In this document: positions 19,066 through 27,450 of the stretch, piece by piece
Layout of the letters: each line of letters begins with the position of its first letter
Numbering within the stretch: position 1 is the first letter of the stretch
Assembly: GCA_016861045.1 (NCBI GenBank)
Contig: BOKP01000003.1
Coordinates: 62,001-126,000, forward strand
Origin: Actinomycetes bacterium
GTDB taxonomy: Bacteria > Actinomycetota > Thermoleophilia > Solirubrobacterales > 70-9
Length of the DNA stretch: 64,000 nucleotides
Direction: 5' to 3'
Notes under the pieces: model-generated
Databases searched by the model: none
Told to the model about the DNA's origin: nothing
What the model saw: only the letters and a program-made list of their open reading frames with translations
Position numbers and translations under genes: made by a program

Positions 19066-19536
19066 ATGGCGCTGCATTGCCACGAGTGCGGCTTCGTCAA
19101 CGACGAGGGAGCCAACTACTGCCAGAAGTGCGGCGCCTACCTGGGCCGGGCCGAGGGGGGCGAGGAGCCCTCGACCCTGACCTACAAGATCGCCGAGACC
19201 GGCGACTTCCAGCCGATCGACATCGAGGAGCTCGTCGCCGAGCAGGGAGCCGCGCTCGTGATCCGCTCCGGGGGCGGCCGCGCCGGCGAGAGCTTCGCGA
19301 TCGACCGCGACCGGATGAGCATCGGCCGGACCCCGGACGCGCCGGTGTTCCTCGACGACGTCACGGTCTCCCGCAACCACGCGCTGCTGGTCCGTCGCCG
19401 CGACGGCCTCTACATCGATGACCTCGGCTCGCTCAACGGCACCTACGTCAATCGCCACCGGATCGAGTCCCACCTGCTCTCCGACGGCGACGAGATCCAG
19501 ATCGGCAAGTTCAAGCTCGGCTACCTGGAGCGTTGA
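19066..19536 (+). CDS. FHA-domain protein with N-terminal zinc ribbon (GarA-like)
   Basis: This 156-residue protein starts with a C-x2-C...C-x2-C zinc ribbon (CHECG and CQKCG), has a linker, and ends in a forkhead-associated domain with SIGRTPDAPVFLDDVTVSRNH and LGSLNGTYVN, the phosphothreonine-binding residues. Gene order with a downstream FtsR-like regulator matches garA/odhI-ftsR of mycobacteria and corynebacteria, where GarA controls 2-oxoglutarate metabolism after Ser/Thr kinase signalling. The GarA ETTS phosphorylation motif is not evident here; AETGDF is the nearest sequence. The zinc ribbon is an addition to canonical GarA. Confidence 0.82.
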   Translation: MALHCHECGFVNDEGANYCQKCGAYLGRAEGGEEPSTLTYKIAETGDFQPIDIEELVAEQGAALVIRSGGGRAGESFAIDRDRMSIGRTPDAPVFLDDVTVSRNHALLVRRRDGLYIDDLGSLNGTYVNRHRIESHLLSDGDEIQIGKFKLGYLER

Positions 19537-19537
19537 G

Positions 19538-20275
19538 GTGGAGTCCGCGACGAAGACGGCGGCCGGGACCGAGGCGCGGGACTCGCGCCCCCGCAAGGCG
19601 CTGACGATCGGCGCCGTCTGCAAGGTCCTCGGCCAGGAGTTCGAGGACATCTCGATCTCGAAGATCCGCTATCTCGAGGACCAGAAGCTGCTGGCGCCGC
19701 GCCGCACCCGCGGCGGCTACCGGCTCTACAGCCAGGCCGACGTCGAGCAGCTGCGCGCGATCCTGCGCATGCAGCGGGACGAGTTCCTGCCGCTGCGGGT
19801 GATCCGCCAGGAGCTCGCCGCCGGAAAGATCGGCAGCGGCGAGCGCGGCAGCCGTCCCGGCGCCAGCCGGCGGGCGATGACCCTCGAGGAGCCCGACGAG
19901 TGGATCGACCTCGACGAGGTGCTCGAGCAGACCGGCGCGACGAGCGACCTGGTCCGCGAGCTCGAGGACTACGGGATCGTGCAGCCGACCCAGCGCGACG
20001 GCTCGAAGCTCTTCGACGAGACCGATGTCGAGATCGTCCGCGCGGCGGCGGAGCTGGCGCGGTTCGGGGTCGGGGGCCGCAACCTCCGGGTCTTCCGGAC
20101 CTCGGCCGATCGCGAGGCGGCCCTGCTCGAGCAGCTGATGGCACCGTCGCTGCGCTCGCGCAGCTCGGCCCGGCGCAAAGAGGCCCTCGAGAGCCTCGAG
20201 GGCCTCGCCGCGACCTGCACCCAGCTCAAGCACCTGCTGCTGGTCCGCGATCTGAGGCGCCTGCGCGGCGGCTAG
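19538..20275 (+). CDS. ftsR: MerR-family regulator, FtsR/Rv1828-like
   Basis: This 245-residue regulator has a MerR-type winged helix near residues 18-80: ALTIGAVCKVLG, SKIRYLEDQKLLAPRRTRGGYRLYS, then the recognition and dimer segments. A second MerR-like half (DLDEVLEQTGATSDLVRELEDYGIV) follows, as in Rv1828 and corynebacterial FtsR, which activates ftsZ. Metal-binding cysteines of classical MerR proteins are absent. Adjacency to the FHA gene supports the FtsR assignment. The GTG start is 1 bp after the FHA stop codon; the frame upstream overlaps the FHA gene and is rejected. Confidence 0.8.
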   Translation: MESATKTAAGTEARDSRPRKALTIGAVCKVLGQEFEDISISKIRYLEDQKLLAPRRTRGGYRLYSQADVEQLRAILRMQRDEFLPLRVIRQELAAGKIGSGERGSRPGASRRAMTLEEPDEWIDLDEVLEQTGATSDLVRELEDYGIVQPTQRDGSKLFDETDVEIVRAAAELARFGVGGRNLRVFRTSADREAALLEQLMAPSLRSRSSARRKEALESLEGLAATCTQLKHLLLVRDLRRLRGG

Positions 20276-20749
20276 ATGGCGGTTGTCGCCCGCAGCCGCG
20301 TCATCGGCGCGAGCGCGAGGGCGGTCTGGGAGCTCGTCGTCGACCCCCACAACCTGCCGCGCTGGTGGCCGGACGCCGACCGCGTCGAGGGCGTGGAGGG
20401 CGAGCCGGGAGCCCGGCACAGCCGCTTCACGCTGGTCATGAGCACGAGCGGGGGGCGGCCCGTGCGCGCCGACTACCGCTGCCCGGAGCAGGGCGCCGGC
20501 CGCCGCCTCGTCTGGGAGCAGCAGCTCGAGGACACCCCGTTCGCCGGCTTCCTGCGGAGCGCCGCGATCGAGATCCGGCTCGATGACGCCGCGGGCGGCA
20601 CGAGCACCGTCACGATCGAGGCCCGGCGGCGCCTCCGCGGCCTGTCGCGGCTAGGCTCGCCGATGATGAGACGCGCGACCGGACGGACGCTCGAGCGTGC
20701 GCTCGACGGGATCGAGGGTGTGGTGCCCGCCGGGGGCGGAAGGCGATGA
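20276..20749 (+). CDS. SRPBCC-superfamily (polyketide cyclase-like) protein
   Basis: This 157-residue protein resembles START/SRPBCC helix-grip folds: an N-terminal strand VVARSRVIGASARAVWELVVDP, then NLPRWWPDADRV, alternating strands, and a C-terminal helix. Such proteins bind hydrophobic ligands. The ATG directly follows the ftsR stop codon (TAGATG), so it is read from the same transcript. Ligand and role are unknown. Confidence 0.75.
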   Translation: MAVVARSRVIGASARAVWELVVDPHNLPRWWPDADRVEGVEGEPGARHSRFTLVMSTSGGRPVRADYRCPEQGAGRRLVWEQQLEDTPFAGFLRSAAIEIRLDDAAGGTSTVTIEARRRLRGLSRLGSPMMRRATGRTLERALDGIEGVVPAGGGRR

Positions 20750-22383
20750 CGCCCACGAGGGAGCTGCTGCGGCGGGACGCCGCCTACGACCGCTGGGGAG
20801 AGCCCGGAGCGGGGGAGGGCCTCGGGCCCGCGGCGGAGGCGATGCTGCGCGAGCGGATCGACCCCGGCGAGCCGTGTGTCTCGGTTCCCCTGGAGGCGGT
20901 CGATGTCGCTCCGGCCACCGTCCTGCCCGATGCGGTGGTCGCGGCCTGCGGCGGCGAGGACGCCGTATCGACCGATGACGAGGACCGGATCCGCCACGCC
21001 GCCGGCAAGGGCTATCCGGACCTGATCCGGATGCGGAGCGGCAGGATCGAGAGCGCCCCCGACGCGGTGCTGGCGCCGCCCGACGCCGCCCACGTCGCGG
21101 CGACGCTGGCCGCCTGCGCCGACGCCGGGGTCGCGGTGGTGCCGTTCGGCGGCGGCACCAGCGTCGTCGGCGGGGTCGAGCCCGAGCGCGGGGGCTTCGA
21201 GCGGCTCGCCGCGCTCGACCTCACCGCGCTGCGCGCGGCCGCGGTCGATCCGGTCTCGATGACCGCTCGCCTCGGCCCGGGGCTGCGCGGGCCCGAGGCC
21301 GAGGCCCTGCTCAACTCCGAGGGCTTCACGCTCGGCCACTTCCCGCAGTCCTACCGCTACGCGACGATCGGCGGCTACGCCGCGACGCGGTCGGCCGGCC
21401 AGGCGTCGAGCGGCTACGGGCGCTTCGACGATCTCGTCACGGAGGTCGAGCTGACGAGCCCGAGCGGGACGCTGAGGACGCTGGAGACGCCGCACACGGC
21501 GGCTGGCCCGTCGCTGCGCGAGCTCGTCCTCGGCTCCGAAGGCGTGCTCGGCGTCATCACCGACGTCGGCGTTCGCGTCCGGCCGCTCCCGGACCGCAGG
21601 CGCTACGAGGGCTGGTTCGCGCCGGGGTTCGGGGAGGGGATCGACATCGTCCGCGACCTCGCGCAGGGCGGCGAGCTGCCGGACGTGGTCCGGCTCTCGG
21701 ACCGAGAGGAGACCCGTGTCTCGCTGGCGATGTCCGGGATCGAGGGCATCAAGCGGAGCGGCCTCGACACCTACCTGCGGCTGCGTCGCCGCAGCGACGG
21801 CTGCATGCTGATCGTCGGCTGGGAGGGCGAGCGCGACGCGGTCGAGCGCCGCCGCCAGCTCACGACGGGGATGCTGCGCGCCCGCGGCGCGGTGCCCTTG
21901 GGGGCGTCGGCCGGCGAGTCCTGGGAGCGCGGCCGCTTCGAGGGCCCGCACCTGCGCGACGTCCTGATCGACCACGGCATCCTCGTCGAGACCCTGGAGA
22001 CCGCCCACGCCTACGCGCGCCTCGTGGAGCTCTACGCGGCCGTCGGGGACGCGCTCGCGGGCGCGATCGGGAGCGGGGGAGGCAGGGGGGTGGTCATGTG
22101 CCACGTCTCCCACGTCTACCGGGACGGGGCCAGCCTCTACTTCACCTTCCTGACAGCGGCCCGGACCGGCTCCGAGATCGAGCAGTGGCGGGAGCTGAAG
22201 GGGGCCGCGTGCGAGGCGATCGTCGCGACCGGCGGGACGATCACCCACCATCACGCGGTCGGCCGCGACCACGTCCCTTACATGGAGCCCGAGGTCGGGG
22301 CGCTCGGCCTCGACGTCCTCAGGGCGGCGAAGGAGCGCCTCGACCCGGCCGGGATCATGAACCCGGGCAAGCTGCTCAAATGA
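20746..22383 (+). CDS. FAD-linked oxidase, alkyldihydroxyacetonephosphate synthase-like
   Basis: This 545-residue protein has the PCMH-type FAD domain (VVPFGGGTSVVGGV near residue 140, YATIGGYAATRSAGQASSGYG near 205) and the AGPS C-terminal region with the active-site histidine cluster ITHHHAVGRDH and the end motif DPAGIMNPGKLL. Eukaryotic AGPS makes ether lipids; bacterial homologues are often annotated as FAD-binding oxidases of unknown substrate. The ATG overlaps the SRPBCC gene by 4 bp. It closes the operon starting at 18719. Confidence 0.85.
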   Translation: MTPTRELLRRDAAYDRWGEPGAGEGLGPAAEAMLRERIDPGEPCVSVPLEAVDVAPATVLPDAVVAACGGEDAVSTDDEDRIRHAAGKGYPDLIRMRSGRIESAPDAVLAPPDAAHVAATLAACADAGVAVVPFGGGTSVVGGVEPERGGFERLAALDLTALRAAAVDPVSMTARLGPGLRGPEAEALLNSEGFTLGHFPQSYRYATIGGYAATRSAGQASSGYGRFDDLVTEVELTSPSGTLRTLETPHTAAGPSLRELVLGSEGVLGVITDVGVRVRPLPDRRRYEGWFAPGFGEGIDIVRDLAQGGELPDVVRLSDREETRVSLAMSGIEGIKRSGLDTYLRLRRRSDGCMLIVGWEGERDAVERRRQLTTGMLRARGAVPLGASAGESWERGRFEGPHLRDVLIDHGILVETLETAHAYARLVELYAAVGDALAGAIGSGGGRGVVMCHVSHVYRDGASLYFTFLTAARTGSEIEQWRELKGAACEAIVATGGTITHHHAVGRDHVPYMEPEVGALGLDVLRAAKERLDPAGIMNPGKLLK

Positions 22384-22386
22384 CTC

Positions 22387-22421
22387 CGCAGGAACGCTCC
22401 GCTTCGCGTCCGCTTCCTGCG
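22387..22421 (+). terminator. Hairpin just after the FAD oxidase
   Basis: An 8-bp arm CGCAGGAA (22387-22394) pairs with TTCCTGCG (22414-22421) across a GC-rich 19-nt loop, starting 4 bp after the stop codon. No T-tract follows. A candidate factor-assisted terminator for the upstream operon. Confidence 0.4.
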
Positions 22422-22642
22422 CACCGTTGGCGGGGGCCGGCGGCGGTCGCACCGGCGCCGGCCGGTGCTGTTCGTGGATCTCGGCGCCGCGAGGGCCTCG
22501 AGAGCAACGAAAGGGCCACCATATGACTTCTTCGCGGATCTCACCGGTGGGCCGGGGGCGAGTGCGACGAAAGAGACGTCGCTGAGGCCGATTGCGGTCG
22601 AGACCGGGCCCATCGAGCGGCACCCCGCCGCTTCCTTCCCGA

Positions 22643-22668
22643 CGCTGCCAGGCAGTCGCCTGGCAGCG
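22643..22668. terminator. Perfect 11-bp hairpin in convergent region
   Basis: CGCTGCCAGGC (22643-22653) and GCCTGGCAGCG (22658-22668) are perfectly complementary around the 4-nt loop AGTC. It is the strongest hairpin I found. Placed between converging genes, it could stop transcription from both sides; the sequence after either arm lacks a T-run. Confidence 0.5.
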
Positions 22669-22736
22669 AAGGTGGTCCGGCGTGAGCCGAGCCGGGGTGC
22701 CCTCGCCCGCCGGCGAACGCGGACTGCAGGTTCGGT

Positions 22737-23720
22737 TCAGCCGGTCGGCCCGGTCGCGTCTCCGCCGCCGCCTCCCTCGGAGATCAGCGGGATCTTGCCG
22801 GAGGCGAGCTCGTCGCCGACGAACGGGATGATCGGCACCTGCTGCTCGATCGCCTGCTCCGCGGCGGAGCTGATGGCGTCGAGCGGGGTCGTCGAGACCC
22901 TGAGGGAGTCGGCCTGGCGCCCGACCGTGAAGGCGATCGCGGTCGGAACGGCGATCCGGCCGGAGAAGCCGCCGTTGCGATCGGGAACCAGCGGCGTCTG
23001 CAGCGGGAACCCGCCGCGATCGCCGATCATCAGCCAGAGCAGGTTGGCGGTCCCCTTGGCGGGCCTGGGGTCGAGCCCGTCGACGTCGACGTCGGCGTAG
23101 ACCTGCTCTCCGACGGCGACGCCGAACGTCACCGACCCGGCGACGCCGCTGCCGCCGGTCGGCTCGAGCGGCACCTCGGCGAGGCGCTGCTCGGCCACCG
23201 CTGCGGGCGCGTCGCCGCCGTCCGGGCCCGAGAAGACGTCGGCGACGAGGAGGATTGCGACGACCAGCGCCAAGCCCGCGGCGCCGAGCCCGGCGATCAG
23301 CGCGCGGCGGCGGCGCGGGCCCTCGTCGGCCGGTGACGGCTCCGCCGCCGCCTCCGAAGCCTCGGGCAGCGCCGCCTTGCGTCGCCTGCCGCGGGGCTCC
23401 GGCAGCTTCGGCTGCGCGGCCCCGGGCACGACCACCTCGAGGCCCGCCTGGATGCCCTGCGCGAGATCGAGCGCCTCGGGGTCGGCCTGGAGGTGGCGGA
23501 TCGCGTCGGCGCGCCCGATCGGGTCGGCCTGGCCGAGGAGGAAGTCGGTCAGGGCGACGTCGGCATCGGGGTCGGCGCCGCCGATCTCGCGCAGCGCGGC
23601 GCGTGCCCGATCGCGGACCTCCTCGGCGCTGCCTCCGAGCAGCCCGGCGATGTCCTCGTAGCTCTGCCCGCGCTCGCAGAGGAGCTGGAGCAGGGCCCGC
23701 TGGTCCCCTTGCAGTTGCAT
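22737..23720 (-). CDS. Membrane protein with sigma-70 region-4-like N-terminal HTH
   Basis: The 327-residue protein begins with a helix-turn-helix resembling sigma-factor region 4 (QGDQRALLQLLCERGQSYEDIAGLLGG is its core, cut here to the main helices: QRALLQLL, YEDIAGLL, VRDRARAAL). A basic, proline-rich linker leads to one membrane helix near residues 137-160 (ALIAGLGAAGLALVVAILLV), then about 165 residues outside the membrane with no recognised fold. The layout suggests a one-piece signalling or anti-sigma-like protein. The ATG at 23720 has a TAGGCT -10 (23732-23727) 6 nt upstream. Function unknown. Confidence 0.7.
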   Translation of the reverse strand: MQLQGDQRALLQLLCERGQSYEDIAGLLGGSAEEVRDRARAALREIGGADPDADVALTDFLLGQADPIGRADAIRHLQADPEALDLAQGIQAGLEVVVPGAAQPKLPEPRGRRRKAALPEASEAAAEPSPADEGPRRRRALIAGLGAAGLALVVAILLVADVFSGPDGGDAPAAVAEQRLAEVPLEPTGGSGVAGSVTFGVAVGEQVYADVDVDGLDPRPAKGTANLLWLMIGDRGGFPLQTPLVPDRNGGFSGRIAVPTAIAFTVGRQADSLRVSTTPLDAISSAAEQAIEQQVPIIPFVGDELASGKIPLISEGGGGGDATGPTG

Positions 23721-23785
23721 CGGCGAAGCCTACGGGACCGGTTCGCCGGGGACGGCGCCGACCGGCCCGCGACTAGGCTGCCGGA

Positions 23786-24184
23786 ATGGCTACCGAGCCG
23801 GACCGGATCAGCGAGGGCGACCTCGTCGACATGCTCGGGATCGAGGGCTACGAGTTCGACGGCGTGGCGGAGGCGTCGATGCGGATGCCGGTGCGGGACC
23901 GCGTCAAGCAGCCGTTCGGGATCGTCCACGGCGGCGCCTTCGCGGCGCTCGCCGAGACCGTCTGCTCGCGGGCGACATACGACGCGGTGGCTCCGAGGCT
24001 CGCGCTCGGCCAGGCGAACGAGACCGTCTTCATCCGCCCGGTCCGCTCCGGCGTGGTCGAGGCGCGCGCCCGCGCCCTCCATCGCGGCACCACGAGCTGG
24101 GTCTGGGACGTCGAGATGCGCGACGGCGACGGCCGCCTCTGCGCGACATCACGCCTGATCGTCGCGGTCCGCGACGCCAGGTGA
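23786..24184 (+). CDS. PaaI-type hotdog thioesterase
   Basis: This 132-residue protein has the hotdog thioesterase hallmark GIVHGGAFAALAETV near residue 48, in which HGG precedes the central helix; LALGQANETVFIRPVRSG is the usual following strand. Family members hydrolyse acyl-CoA thioesters, often aromatic. A TAGGCT -10 (23774-23779) ends 6 nt before the ATG. It is divergent from the sigma-region-4-like membrane protein across 65 bp, with both promoters back to back, and convergent with nadE. Confidence 0.85.
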   Translation: MATEPDRISEGDLVDMLGIEGYEFDGVAEASMRMPVRDRVKQPFGIVHGGAFAALAETVCSRATYDAVAPRLALGQANETVFIRPVRSGVVEARARALHRGTTSWVWDVEMRDGDGRLCATSRLIVAVRDAR

Positions 24185-24191
24185 CACGACG

Positions 24192-24208
24192 GGCCGCCGC
24201 CGGCGGCC
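24192..24208. terminator. GC hairpin between thioesterase and nadE
   Basis: GGCCGC (24192-24197) and GCGGCC (24203-24208) pair across a 5-nt loop and fill most of the 26-bp gap between the converging stop codons. No T-run is present; a bidirectional terminator is plausible. Confidence 0.4.
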
Positions 24209-24210
24209 GC

Positions 24211-25905
24211 CTACCCCCGGAACGCGTTGGTGATCGGCAGGCGGCGGTCGCGGCCGAAGGCCTTGGTCGTGATCTTGACCCCGGGCGGGGCCTGGCGGCG
24301 CTTGTACTCGGCGCGGTCGACGAGGCCGGCGATGCGGTGGGCGTCGGCGGGGTCGAGGCCCGAGTCGATCAGGTCCTCACGGCTGCCGTCGCCCTCGATG
24401 TAGAGGGCGAGGGCGGGGTCGAGGGCCTCGTAGGGAGGCAGCGAGTCGGTGTCGCGCTGGTCGGGGCGCAGCTCGGCCGACGGCGGACGCTCGATCACGC
24501 CGCTCGGGACCAGCTCGCGGTCGCAGCGCGCGAGGCGGTCGGCGACGAGGTCGTAGACGAGCAGCTTCGGGACGTCCTTGAGGACCGCGAAGCCGCCCGC
24601 CATGTCGCCGTAGAGGGTCGCGTATCCGACCGACATCTCGGACTTGTTGCCGGTGCTCAGCGGCAGCCAGCCGAACTTGTTCGAGAGCGCCATCACGAGG
24701 TTGCCGCGGATCCGGGCCTGCAGGTTCTCCTCGGCGATCCCGGGCGCGGTGCCGGCGAAGCGGGGCGCGAGCAGCCGCTCGTAGGCCCGCATCAGCGTCC
24801 CGATCGGCATCTCGATCGTCTCGGCGCCGAGGTTGGCGCCGATCGCGCGCGCGTCGGCCTGGGTCTCGGGGCTCGAGTGTGGGGAGGGCATGACGACGCA
24901 GGTCAGCCGCTCTGGGCCGAGCGCGTCGGCCGCGATCAGGGCGACCAGCGCCGAGTCGATCCCGCCCGAGAGGCCGAGCACCGCATGGTCGAACCCGTTC
25001 TTGGCGGCGTAGTCGCCGAGCCCGGTGACGAGGGCCGCGTAGACCTCCTCGACCGGCTCCTTGAGCGCGCTGATCCGCTCCGGCAGCGGATCGCGCCGCC
25101 GCGCTGCGGCACCAAGCGACGCGGTGAGCGGCACGGTAGCGCCCGCCGCCGGTCCGGACGCGGGGAGCTCGACGTCGCAGAGGAGCAGCTCCGGCTCGAA
25201 CTGGGCCGCCCGGGCGAGCGTGCGCCCGTCCGGGCCGACGATGAAGCTGTGGCCGTCGAAGACGAGCTCGTCCTGGCCGCCGACCAGGTTGCAGAGCGCG
25301 AACGCCGCGCCCGTCTCCCGGGCCCGCTCGGCGACCATCCGCTCGCGCTCGACGCCCTTGAAGCGGTGGTACGGCGAGGCGGACGCGTTGACGATCAGGC
25401 GGGCGCCGGCCGCCGCCTCCTCGGAGGCGGGCGGCCCCGGCCACCAGACGTCCTCGCAGATCGTCAGCCCGATCAGGGCGCCGCCGATGGCGACCAGCTC
25501 GCCGACCGGCCCCGGGTCGAAGTAGCGTCGCTCGTCGAAGACCCCGTAGTTGGGCAGGTGCACCTTCCGGTAGCGGGCGACGACGCGGCCGTCGGCGATG
25601 ACCGCGAGGCCGTTGTGGAGGGCCGCGTCGCGGACCGGGCAGCCGACCATCGCGACGATCCCCTCGACCTGTTGGGCGAGCGCCTCGACGGCCTCCTCGC
25701 AGGCGGCGAGGAAGTGCGGCTTCAGCAGCAGGTCCTCGGGCGGGTAGCCGCTGATCACGAGCTCGGGGAGCACGACCAGATCGGCGCCCGCATCGACCGC
25801 GCGGCCGATCGACTCCGCGGCCAGGGCGGCGTTGCCCTCGACGTCGCCCACGGTCGGGTCGACCTGCGCGAGCGCGATCCTGAGCGCGGGCCGGGCCTGG
25901 TCCAT
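24211..25905 (-). CDS. nadE: Glutamine-dependent NAD+ synthetase
   Basis: This 564-residue protein amidates nicotinate adenine dinucleotide to NAD+. The N-terminal nitrilase domain supplies ammonia from glutamine and shows its Glu-Lys-Cys triad in LPELVISGYPPEDLL, RYRKVHLPNYGVFDE and LTICEDVWWPG. The C-terminal synthetase has the ATP pyrophosphatase loop LGLSGGIDSALVALIA and STGNKSEMSVGYATLYGD. The ATG at 25905 is chosen over the longer frame because a GATAAT -10 (25917-25912) lies 6 nt before it. Confidence 0.95.
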   Translation of the reverse strand: MDQARPALRIALAQVDPTVGDVEGNAALAAESIGRAVDAGADLVVLPELVISGYPPEDLLLKPHFLAACEEAVEALAQQVEGIVAMVGCPVRDAALHNGLAVIADGRVVARYRKVHLPNYGVFDERRYFDPGPVGELVAIGGALIGLTICEDVWWPGPPASEEAAAGARLIVNASASPYHRFKGVERERMVAERARETGAAFALCNLVGGQDELVFDGHSFIVGPDGRTLARAAQFEPELLLCDVELPASGPAAGATVPLTASLGAAARRRDPLPERISALKEPVEEVYAALVTGLGDYAAKNGFDHAVLGLSGGIDSALVALIAADALGPERLTCVVMPSPHSSPETQADARAIGANLGAETIEMPIGTLMRAYERLLAPRFAGTAPGIAEENLQARIRGNLVMALSNKFGWLPLSTGNKSEMSVGYATLYGDMAGGFAVLKDVPKLLVYDLVADRLARCDRELVPSGVIERPPSAELRPDQRDTDSLPPYEALDPALALYIEGDGSREDLIDSGLDPADAHRIAGLVDRAEYKRRQAPPGVKITTKAFGRDRRLPITNAFRG

Positions 25906-26010
25906 CGCGGGATTATCGCCGCGACCGCTACCCGGCGCCGGATCCGGGGTTGTAGGACCGGATCCGCTGCTACCGTCACGCAGCCTCATTCACGGAAGGA
26001 ACTTCACAGA

Positions 26011-27450
26011 TTGCGTCGTCTCGCCCGCCTCTCCACGCTGCTCGCTGTAGCGCTCATCGCGGCTCCGGCCGCCGCCGACGCCTCGCCGCCGGCCGGCGAG
26101 CGTGCGGCGCGACAGGCGCTCGGCGCCGCCCTCGACGCCTTCCGCGAGCCGCTCGCCGCCGGAGCGGCGACGGGCGAGCGTGACCTGACCGCCGCGCTGA
26201 GGGACCTAGCCGTCTCGCTGCCGGCGCTCGGCCGCCGCGACCGGGAGCTCGCCCGCGACCTGCTCGCCCGTCCGACCGACAAGTCGAGCCGGTCCTACTT
26301 CGGCAAGGAGGCGGCGTCCTCGCCGGCATGCAGCGCCCAGTTCTGCGTCCACTGGACCGACAACAGGCGCAACCGCCCCTCCTCTACCACGTTCCTGAAC
26401 CAGATCGGCAGCGCCATCGACAGGAGCTACGACGTCGAGAACGGGACGCTCGGCTGGCGCCGGGCGAAGTCGGACGGGCACCTCGGCGCCCGGCGCGGCG
26501 TCGGCGCCGAGGGTCAGGTCGACGTCTACGTCACCAACCTCGGCAGCAACCTCTACGGCTACGCCGCGAACGATCCCGGCCAGAAGGGCGCCAGGCGTCA
26601 CGCGTACCTGGTCCTCGATCGGGACTACAGGGGCTTTCCGACGCCGCCCGTCCAGTCGATGCGGGTCACCGTCGCGCACGAGTACAACCACATCCTCCAG
26701 TTCGGCTACGACGCGTTCGAGGACCTGTGGCTGTTCGAGAGCACCGCGACGTGGATGGAGGAGAAGGTCTTCCCCGAGATCGACGACTACCTCAACTACA
26801 TGCCCGAGATGGCGCGGCGGCCGCAGGAGCCGCTCACCGGCAGGAGCATCAAGGTCTATGCCGAGGCGGTCTGGAACCACTGGCTGAGCGGCCGCTTCGG
26901 CGATGAGGCCGTCCGGCGCGCGTGGGAGGTCTCCCGGGCCGAGCGCCACTTCGCGGTCGACGCCTACGACGACGCGATCGAGGCGTTCGCCGGCCCGGGC
27001 TTCGCGCGCGAGCTCGGCTCGTTCTTCGCGGCGAGCGCCGAGTGGAAGGTGGGCGCCGCCTTCCCCGATCACGGCGCCTACCCGGACGTCGATCGCTCCG
27101 GGCGGGTCGGCACCGCGACGCGAAAGGCGAGGCTCGACAACACCGCCTACCGCCTCTACGGGGTCAAGGGGCTCTCGGGACCGTCGGTTACGCTCACGGC
27201 GAGGGCCGAGAAGGGGACGCGAAGCTCGATCTCGCTGGTCGGGCGCGCCGGGGATTCCGGGCCGGTGACGGTCGCGACCACCTACCTGCCGAAGGGCGGT
27301 CGCGGCGAGGTGACGCTCGCCGACCCCGGCGCCTTCTCGCGCGTGACCGCGGTCGTGGCGAACGTCGATGGCCGCAGCAATCGCGAGGACCAGCGCGGCC
27401 GGCGGATCTACAGGTCAGACGGGTCCCGCTACCGGTTCTCGCTGCGCTGA
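26011..27450 (+). CDS. Secreted putative metalloprotease (MXAN_6640-like, HEYNH motif)
   Basis: This 479-residue protein starts at a TTG with GGAAGGA (25995-26001) and has a short signal peptide (RRLARLSTLLAVALIAAPAAADA). Near residue 230 is VAHEYNHILQFGYD, an HE-x2-H zinc motif, followed by LFESTATWMEEKVFPE, in which the Glu could be the third ligand; this layout resembles MXAN_6640-type peptidases. The C-terminal 110 residues look like a beta-sandwich. Its 3' end overlaps the converging molybdopterin gene by 36 bp. Activity is inferred from the motif only. Confidence 0.75.
   Translation: MRRLARLSTLLAVALIAAPAAADASPPAGERAARQALGAALDAFREPLAAGAATGERDLTAALRDLAVSLPALGRRDRELARDLLARPTDKSSRSYFGKEAASSPACSAQFCVHWTDNRRNRPSSTTFLNQIGSAIDRSYDVENGTLGWRRAKSDGHLGARRGVGAEGQVDVYVTNLGSNLYGYAANDPGQKGARRHAYLVLDRDYRGFPTPPVQSMRVTVAHEYNHILQFGYDAFEDLWLFESTATWMEEKVFPEIDDYLNYMPEMARRPQEPLTGRSIKVYAEAVWNHWLSGRFGDEAVRRAWEVSRAERHFAVDAYDDAIEAFAGPGFARELGSFFAASAEWKVGAAFPDHGAYPDVDRSGRVGTATRKARLDNTAYRLYGVKGLSGPSVTLTARAEKGTRSSISLVGRAGDSGPVTVATTYLPKGGRGEVTLADPGAFSRVTAVVANVDGRSNREDQRGRRIYRSDGSRYRFSLR

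Larger units (their letters stand above)
22384..22736. other. Non-coding convergent interval with two hairpins
   Basis: These 353 bp lie between the 3' ends of the FAD oxidase (+) and the minus-strand membrane protein. The frames here are extensions of shadow ORFs, without a start supported by a ribosome site or -10. The interval holds two hairpins, described separately. I see no tRNA or protein gene. Confidence 0.6.

Noticed and set aside
20473-22623. 716-codon minus-strand frame
   Set aside because: Shadow of the SRPBCC and FAD oxidase genes; no motifs.
24181-26010. N-terminal 610-codon extension of the metalloprotease frame
   Set aside because: Lies antisense to nadE; the secreted protein has its own signal peptide and ribosome site at the TTG at 26011.
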